The notes beneath the pieces are model-generated. The model saw only the letters and a program-made list of their open reading frames with translations, searched no databases and was not told the origin of the DNA. From Magnaporthiopsis rhizophila (Eukaryota; Ascomycota; Sordariomycetes; Magnaporthales; Magnaporthaceae): a stretch of 64,000 bases of DNA. The DNA lies in the NCBI GenBank assembly GCA_003049465.1, contig PYSS01000005.1, positions 448,087-512,086 of the forward strand. Direction: 5' to 3'. Every line of letters starts with the position of its first letter. Within the stretch, counting starts at the first letter, position 1. The translations under genes were made by a program, and so were the position numbers. Below, piece by piece: positions 57,195 to 64,000 of the stretch.

Positions 57195-59876
57195 AGCTGA
57201 CATACCGCGAAAGAGGAACCGCTCGCTGGCCCCCAAGTGCGTGGCTTCACTCGAGGGGCCTGCAAGGCCCAGCTTTTCCGGGCGAATGATGACATCGACC
57301 GCCCTGACAGTCTTCTGACCGGCCCCGCCCATCGAGGGGCCGCTCCAAGAAAACTGCCGTGGGGAAAATGGGGACGGTCGTGCACCCAGCTGTGCAATGG
57401 AGGATCGCCGATTTGCATTCCTCGGATTTTGTTGGGACCAAATGACCTCTTTTTCTCGAAATGTTCTTTTTCCATCCCCAAGGAGAAAAACCAATTGAAT
57501 TTGACTTGCAGGTCGTCACCGTTCCGCCGCTGCCGAACAGACCGCTTATCGGTCTGGAAAAGCTCATCTGATCCATGAGACGTTCCAGAGTGGGAAAGAG
57601 GAGAAGGCCCGGATGTATAACCTACCTCCCTTGGTACGTACTTGGGTACATGGATGTTATGCAATCACGCACACACACAAGACAGCATCTAGGTTGCCGT
57701 TTGCAGACCGCTTTTCGTCTCTCTCTTTCGTCCCCACCCAGCAGTGTGAGGCTTTTGGCATGGAAGCAATAACCCCCATGACATGCATGCCACACCCACG
57801 CACCCTGCTGGACCAATCCAGAGTCCAGACCAGGCCCGTGGACTCGAGGTATGTACCGTACCGACAAGGATCACGACAAGCCAAACATGGAAAAAAAATT
57901 CTTCGGCGCCGGACACCTCATGCCGCCGGTCCTGTGATCATAAACGTTTTGTTTTTTCTTTTTTTCTTTTTATTGTGTATGTCTTGATTCCATTATATTT
58001 TATTATTATTCAAATATTACCGTCTCCCCACGGGCAGGCAGGCAGGCTGCGGCCGGGGAGGGCTTGTTTGCGTCAAGGAGATACCTGCAGGTACCTAGGC
58101 ATGTATGTACCTAGAGATCAGAGCGTTGGCTACGGAATACGTAACCTGCCTCTCCTTCCCGCTAAATCCACGCTCTTGGGAGTATCTCGAAGGGCAAAAG
58201 AAACAAGTGTACTCTCATCCCGCCGCTGAGCTGGCATATAACCGCCACAATTGCGCCGTGCATCCCTTGGCAGTCGGCCGGAAGGCCTAAGTTTTCTACC
58301 TAGCCCGTCCATCGTGGCTTTGGTCAGTCGTGGCAAACCAGAAGCCTGTAATTAGCAGGAATGAGTGAGGTATTTCATATTTTGCTTACGTTTTGAAGTA
58401 TCGTGAAAAGCCTCTCATGTCTTGAACGCCCACGCTAGTCTCTGCAGTCAGCCACTTCTTTTTTTTTTTTTTTTTAGGTCACTTCCTTCCCTCTTGTTGA
58501 CTCGACAGGCAAGTCCCCGTCCAGGATCGCCAGGCCAAGGGATCGTGACAGCGCCATGAACCGTCGATGACGAATAAAATGGCCCAATGGCGGCAGCCTA
58601 CATACAGAACCTGATGGGAAAGGCAGGCCGGCTTCCAGCAAACTTTGGGCAAGTCCCTGGGTATGGTAAAAATAGTCCTACAAACAAGGAACCTCCCACT
58701 AGACTGTAACCGGTACAGTACTGAGCGATTTTCCTCTTGCTAGGTGCCTCCTTAGGATATGTGCCTCCATCTTTTCCTACTCTACTTGTAAATTAGCATC
58801 TCGCATGCGACAACGCGCGGTGCAGACGTTCGTATCCGTGTTCCAATCCCATGTCTCTGATCTCCTTGTGGTTTTCGTAGCATCCGTGCAGAATGGAACA
58901 GTAATCACCACCCTATCGGGTGCACCCGCCACGGCACGGAGCGGACGTGGAGGTTGGAAGCGGCCTCATCAGGTCAGGACTTTCTTTTTCCCACCCGAGG
59001 GCTTCTAGACGTGGGGTTTGGGGTGGTTCCAGTCGACCAGACCTGCGCAGGAACGTCGTCATCGGATGTTCTTCGACTCTTACTTAAAGCATATGGAGGT
59101 AGGTACCGAGGCACCCGGTAAGGACATACGATTGGCGGCGCAAATCACCAGTATGTACACAGCTCTCCACCCGGCACAACCGTCTACGCGAGTACAAGAT
59201 AGAACGAGTGGACAGACAATCATTCCTGTTCGTAGCGGTAAGATACATGTGATCCAACTGCAAGCTATGTAAGCGCGCAAGCGAAGGACCTTCGTCATAC
59301 ACGTTCCTGGAGACCATGACTAACAAACATTTCTTCTTGATAAACGGGGTGCCTGGTGTGTCAAGGCGACTACATGTCGCAAAGACAAGCTAACCCCTGG
59401 AAGAACGGACATAAACAGAAAACAAAAGAAGAAAGAAATAACCCGTATGACGCCAGAACTCCATCCCGAAGATGCTGGCCACTTGGAAACCCGCCCTCCT
59501 ACTGTAAACATATTGGGGAAGGAATGGGTTTTTCAACCCCCATAGGATCCCGGGAACGAAAACGCACTCTTTTCCAACAGCACATGCTTCGTTACACTGC
59601 TCACCATCCGTCATCATTCAATGCGTCGAGGCCAAGTAGGAATGGACCTCGTCTTGACCCGGCCCTCAACGCCGGTCGAAGAGGGCCCCTGCAGTTCCAT
59701 CGTCTGCCGAAGGTCTCCACTAGGGCGCAGCTGTCGTGTTGAACGCCCTCTGGACGTTTGAGGCAGCGAGCGTACGCAGGCTGCCGGCTTTTCTGGGGAC
59801 TGGGGCCCAACATAGAGGGGCTCGCCATACCTTTCCCAGACCTCCGCTCGCCCGGCCGGCCCCACGGCCTCCCCGA
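55358..59876. other. Gene-free region upstream of AIM21, downstream of TVP18
   Basis: About 4.5 kb. The left part should hold the AIM21 promoter and possibly an untranslated exon. The rest lacks any recognisable ORF. It has a 39-nt A tract (57152-57190), an ATG repeat near 56178-56203, and the densest TAGGTACCTA-type motif clusters of the window (56821-56865, 58081-58116, 59096-59110). I saw no tRNA and no transposon domain. Confidence 0.45.
57152..57190. repeat. Poly-A tract (39 nt)
   Basis: Uninterrupted A run preceded by a shorter A-rich stretch, in gene-free DNA upstream of AIM21. It explains the poly-Lys and poly-Phe ORFs that cross it. Confidence 0.85.
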
Positions 59877-60776
59877 TTATACAATCATCTGCGCGACGCC
59901 CTGACCACCCAGGGTCTTGCTGCCGACAAAGGCCTGGCCCTTGATGCCCGCGAGCAGGTAGCAGGCCGCGGTGATGGTGAAGAAGATGGCGGCGACGATG
60001 AGCGAAGTGGCGGCGCGGATGATGGAGAGCCACTGGACGAGCCCCATGACGAAGTAGGCGCCCGCGCGCATGTAGTTGGTCGAGACCTTGCGGATCGTCT
60101 CGTCAAACTTGGACGAGGTCGGGCAGATGCGCAGCAGCAGCGGCACCTCGATGAAGAGGATGATAAATGCCGAAACACTATGTATGTGGAGTTTGCCGAG
60201 AGGACACGGCTCGAGGAGTTAGTCGGGGGATAACTGGGCCGGAAGGGAGTAGGCAAGGTGGTAGCAGTGTGAACCCACAGGCAGATGACGCTGAAGATGA
60301 TGATGACCAAATCGAATCTGAAGATGTTGGCGATGCCCAGCGCGAGGGCGAGGATCATGGACAGGATACCGAACCTGTGGAGAGAAGCTCATGGGTTAGC
60401 GCTCTCCTCCGTACCCTGCGAAATGCGATATATCGTCCCCCGTGTCCATTGCCGTTATACCGGAGCGCAGCCGCTTCGAGTATGCATCCCCTTGGATTCC
60501 GTCGTCCCCCTCCCCCTCTTGATAGACATTCAACACTTGGGCCCCCGACAAGAGATTTGGTAGACAAAAATGCAAGTCTCGACAGCTGGCGGGGTGTTGT
60601 TGGCAATGGCAGAAAAGGGGATCGCTCGTCCTTTGGAAGGCTTACCATTGCCCATAGATACCTGGTAACGCAAAGCCATGACGTTAGCAAGAAGGCGTCA
60701 TAGTCAACCAAGTCATCGGGAGAGGAGCTGTAGACGCACTAAAGTTCCGGGTCGCAAACTCCTCCTTGAGCGTCAT
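59877..60776 (-). CDS. Golgi membrane protein Tvp18
   Basis: Four exons: 60740-60776, 60646-60661, 60279-60374, 59877-60177; introns of 78, 271 and 101 nt; 149 residues. Exon 2 is a 16-nt microexon (SIYGQW junction) and exon 1 uses a GTGCGT donor. The protein opens MTLKEEFATRNFSIYGQW, typical of Tvp18. It has four membrane segments, separated by the conserved LLLRICPTSSKFDE loop and FVMGLVQWLS, and ends KGQAFVGSKTLGGQGVAQMIV, the family's C-terminal signature. Tvp18 is a small tetraspanning protein of late-Golgi Tlg2-containing vesicles, with a non-essential role in traffic. The length is about that of the family. The reconstruction is supported by all four junctions restoring conserved sequence. 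Confidence 0.92.
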
Positions 60777-62343
60777 CTTGAACGCGGTGGCGCTATAGAA
60801 CTGCCTCGGTTGGCTGGGGATTTCTGCGCCGACTAGGGGTTCGCCGGCTCGATAACTTCGGTGTGATTCTTCTTTTTTATTTTATTTTTTCTTTACTTCC
60901 TTCCCCGTCGTGGCTGCTGAAGGGGGTCTGTGGCTAGAGGTTGTCGCGAAGTCAAGGCTGGATGGAGCTCGCTCGCTCAGCTCAGCGGAGGAAGCTAGGT
61001 AAGCACGTCGGCTATGGATAGGTGGTGGTGGCTGCGGGAGGACGATCGTGCGGCTGCAGCAGCGTGGTAGTAGGGAGCTAATAGGATCGCGTGATCCGGC
61101 GATGATACCTGGTGACGCTGTTTTTTCGGCGAGCTGCACGCAAAAGCAAATTTGCAGGTGGTTGGGAAATGATTCCAAAAGCGAGGCGAGGCGTTGGGTT
61201 TAGGATTTTAGAATTTGTTCCGTTTCCCAAAAAACAAAGTTGGGACTTTTTCCTTTGTGACCCGGCATGGAACCCCGAGGGGGGGCAGTAGCATTTGGCG
61301 GTTAGAAGGCCAAGTAAACCGGAAGCATGCGCGGCCCTCTTTTGCTTCGTCACTGCCCACCCCCCGTTGCTTAGGAGGCTGGGCTGCGGCTCCACGGGGC
61401 ACTGCTTGCTGCCCCAGGGCAGGTACTGTGGGCTCACCCACCCGCCCACCTGGAGGAACGTGGTGCACTGGCCATCTGCCTCCAGTGAATGGAAGGCCCG
61501 GGCACTCAATCCCGGCCTCCGACACGACATCAATCCGTCCTGCACATTTCTTTTGCCTTTTCGGATGCGAGTCTCAAACGAACAGGGCAGACGGAAAAAA
61601 ACGAGCGCTCGGTACGTGACGGGGCCTGCTGGACCTGCCTACCCGGTCGGCTACACATGCGAGCTTGGAGTCATCTGTTTGCGACTGCCCGTCCGTACCT
61701 ACCAGCTGGGTCGCTGCCTGCCCAGCCTTGTCATGCTCGTCTGATCGGATGGCAAGTGTCTTACGTATACGTTGCGTTGCCGCTGCCGTGTAGTAAGCTC
61801 TTGGTATTTTGGGTTGCTTGGCTTCCCTTGTTGGCGCTGCAACGGCGCTGCGAGCCAGGTGGGATGGAATGGCTGGGGCGTCCATGTGCAGGCACCCAAA
61901 TAGCAATGAGTTCGCCCCACCCTTCCGCAAAGTCTGGTCAGACCGACTGCTCAGCCTCCTGAAAGGGCTCCAAGCGAGGGTGTGAACTGATGGATACCTA
62001 AGCTTGGATATCCTCCGTAAGAACCGATAAGCCGGGAGAAGATACGCGCCGAATGCGAACAACCTGGAAAGACAAAAAGTCGGAATCAAATCGGTGGTAT
62101 TTCGTCCACCCTAAGCACCATAATAATCCCCGAAGTCACCAACCTTGCCCTTCTTTCCATTCTGCGACACGTGAATGCACCGAGTGCCCCCATTCTCCCT
62201 GGTTTCGGAATGAGTGCCAACCGGCTTTGCGACTCTGGGTTCCGTAACGATTACTGTCTCTTCGATGGATGGTCGAGCCGGACGCGCGTGACATCCGCCT
62301 TTGATTGCTGGATGCCGCGACGCCGAACAAATCGACGCGACGT
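60777..62343. other. Region upstream of TVP18 and downstream of NTF2
   Basis: About 1.6 kb. It should contain the TVP18 promoter on the left and the NTF2 3' end on the right. ORFs on both strands lack family features. No additional gene is supported. Confidence 0.5.
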
Positions 62344-62509
62344 TTAACCGAGGACGAGCTTGAAGATATCGTTGACGGCGAACCACCGCTCACCGTCCTT
62401 GGCGAGCTGGAAGACTTGGCTGAAATTCATCGGGCGCTGCTCCTCGTCGACCTATATGGCGGGCGCGATGAGAAACGGGGAGAGTAGCGCTGGTTAGCCG
62501 GTCCATCCG

Positions 62510-62548
<39 letters not shown>

Positions 62549-63333
62549 NAAAAAAAAAAAAAACGGCGGGGTGTCTAGGGGTAAGGCGGCGGGGTCTCGT
62601 ACCAGCAGCTGTCCCGTGACGAGGATCACGATGTCGTTGTGGTGTGTGAGCTGGACATCGAGAGTCGAGACCTGGTGTTTGACCTGCTCAAAGGGAAGAC
62701 CCTATAGAAATGCGAGGCGATGATGGCTCGTTAGCCATGCACGTTTAGTTTTTAGTTTCGTTTGGGAGCGGGTAGGTCAGGCAGAGCCTGCCCGGTCGGA
62801 TATGCGGGAGCCAGCTCACTCCAAGCTTCTCGGCGATGGCGGCCTTTCCGATGTGCTCGGTCGACTCAAAGGTCAACTTGGAGACGTCCGTCTGTCCATT
62901 GCTCGCCCAGTCAGCCACCTTTTTCTTGCAATCTTCGTGCAGCACGGATCGAGGGGGCCGTCGCATACGTAGACCAGGTTCGACCATGCGATGCGCGCAT
63001 CCTTGCCCTTGTCGAATTCGAGGTAGTAGAACTGGACGAACTCCTCTGAATGAGCAGCGTTTGCCTGTTAGTGGCCGTCGGGCAACATAAACTCCTCGCG
63101 ATCATCGTCGTCGTCGTCGTCGTCGTTGTCGGCGGAGATTTGCGGGGTGGCCTGGGGAAACATACGCGCAACAGCCTGGGGGGCTGTTTTGTCGCGAGGG
63201 GTAGCGGATTAGCACCTCTCTGTTTGGGTTTTGCGCAAGGCACGCCATTCGACCGCAAAGAAACGCCCGCATCAAAAATGGCCTGGTCAAGGGTATGGAA
63301 GGGCCTGGAGCTAGGCGTTGACTTACTAGCCAT
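62344..63333 (-). CDS. Nuclear transport factor 2 (NTF2)
   Basis: Five exons: 63327-63333, 62969-63045, 62820-62891, 62603-62701, 62344-62451; 120 residues. The first coding exon is only ATGGCTA. After splicing the protein reads MAKEFVQFYYLEFDKG, then NLVYTDVSKLTFES, IGKAAIAEKL, GLPFEQVKHQVSTLD, VILVTGQLLVDEE, FSQVFQLAKDG and WFAVNDIFKLVLG, following the NTF2 fold. NTF2 carries RanGDP into the nucleus as a homodimer. Compared with the usual sequence, the N-terminal helix seems shortened by about 8-10 residues and the FD-LY loop is about four residues longer, so one more small exon or an alternative splice site is possible near 63045-63326. Intron 4 (62452-62602) contains a long T tract (sense strand) with an unresolved base. 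Confidence 0.85.
62510..62563. repeat. Homopolymer with N inside an NTF2 intron
   Basis: An A tract (62510-62545), GGG, an N at 62549, then A again to 62563. On the sense strand it is a T tract upstream of the intron 4 acceptor. The N suggests a collapsed or misjoined homopolymer. Confidence 0.8.
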
Positions 63334-64000
63334 TTTGGAAATCGAGAAGCTGGTGGATTTTTGCCGTAGGAAAGGGAGGTAGAGAGTATTGCACACAGAA
63401 GAGAGGTCTTTGGCAGGAGGAGATGGTCTCGAGATATGTTGTGATTCTGTTGTTGTCGGGTTGCTGAACGACGAGGGGTTTTGCTAGGCGTAGGTGGGGT
63501 CCATGGGGTTACCTGCCCGACCGCGGCAGCCCCTCCAAGTCCCTGTCAGGTACCGCTAGGCAATTTTTCACGATGGTCTCCATAGCCTTCTCCGACTTTC
63601 TTTTGCTCTCAATTATCCGACCTGTCTCATCTCCTCACCAGACGCTCATTTCGTATTTTTTTTCTGTCAATCTACAACTCCTTGGCGTATTCATTACTGG
63701 AAACTTACCTTGTTTGGAGGTACCACTTATACGCGGGTATAAAATGCCCGCATCGAGTGGAAACGAAATCTCAAATCCTCCAAATCGGCACGTGACTAGG
63801 AGGCCCAGAAGAATTTATAAGGCAGCCCCAGTAAAAAATTTAGGCATCGGATTTCGTCTCGCTTCAGCTTCCATTCTTTTTTGTATCGTCACTCGGCCCG
63901 GGCCACCGCTGCCCAAGACGGCAGCGGACGGTAAGCCGGTCCGGCACAGAGGTATGTCTGTTTGGTTTATTGCTGTTTTCCTGCATTCATCCGCACTTCC
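63334..64000. other. NTF2 promoter / right edge of window
   Basis: No gene. It holds the NTF2 upstream region. Near the right edge, a TATAAAA at 63738-63744 sits between short GCGGG/CCCGC arms, and CACGTGAC lies at 63789-63796. These could belong to a gene beyond the window. Confidence 0.45.
63738..63744 (+). promoter_or_regulatory. TATA-box-like element
   Basis: TATAAAA flanked by GCGGG on the left and GCCCGC on the right. It would suit a plus-strand promoter for a gene to the right of the window. No transcript evidence. Confidence 0.25.

Noticed and set aside
56921..57664. 247-codon minus-strand ORF crossing a poly-T stretch
   Set aside because: Continuity depends on a homopolymer of uncertain length and the sequence shows no domain.

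Overview
The window is nuclear DNA from a filamentous ascomycete. The evidence is short GT-AG introns (mostly 60-110 nt) with CTRAY branch-point-like sequences, GC-rich third codon positions, and a DASH subunit, fungal TVP18, AIM21 and PBY1 orthologues. The protein style suggests a Sordariomycete, perhaps Magnaporthales; that placement is inference. It is ordinary chromosomal DNA. I see no recognisable transposon ORF, secondary-metabolite cluster, CRISPR array or rRNA. Single N characters inside or near long homopolymers mark unresolved assembly positions.

Layout, left to right. (+) a TamA/Dal81-like Zn2Cys6 regulator (2935-5958). (-) an unknown polyQ membrane protein (6889-8031). (+) DNA2 nuclease-helicase (8613-14018). 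(+) complex I ESSS subunit (14740-15201), convergent with (-) mitochondrial branched-chain aminotransferase (15907-17190). (+) SCY1-like pseudokinase (17972-21094), convergent with (-) a Sir2/Hst1 deacetylase (21904-23747). (-) PMC1-type Ca2+-ATPase (26660-31198). A gene-free stretch of about 5 kb. (-) PBY1, a SurE-TTL fusion (36151-39360). (-) an unknown protein with CDK-type sites (40625-42090), divergent from (+) DUO1 (42835-43701), which is convergent with (-) RNase H2 subunit B (43961-45307). (+) MCM10 (48530-51106). (-) AIM21 (52550-55357). (-) TVP18 (59877-60776). (-) NTF2 (62344-63333).

Exons were reassembled by hand from splice consensus and phase continuity. Several genes only make sense after splicing: the PMC1 start lies in a 50-nt upstream exon, TVP18 has a 16-nt microexon, NTF2 has a 7-nt first coding exon, and DNA2 starts in a 51-nt exon. 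Two introns (aminotransferase 63 nt, AIM21 111 nt) are multiples of three and contain no stop.

Functionally the window holds several replication or chromosome genes: DNA2, MCM10, RNase H2B, DUO1 and a sirtuin. The promoters of DNA2, RNase H2B and DUO1 carry clustered ACGCGT or close variants, the site known for the G1/S factor MBF. The Sir2 and MCM10 promoters carry weaker variant pairs. The unknown S/T-P-rich protein shares the DUO1 promoter. This candidate G1/S set is the most interesting signal I found. I did not find a clearly novel system.
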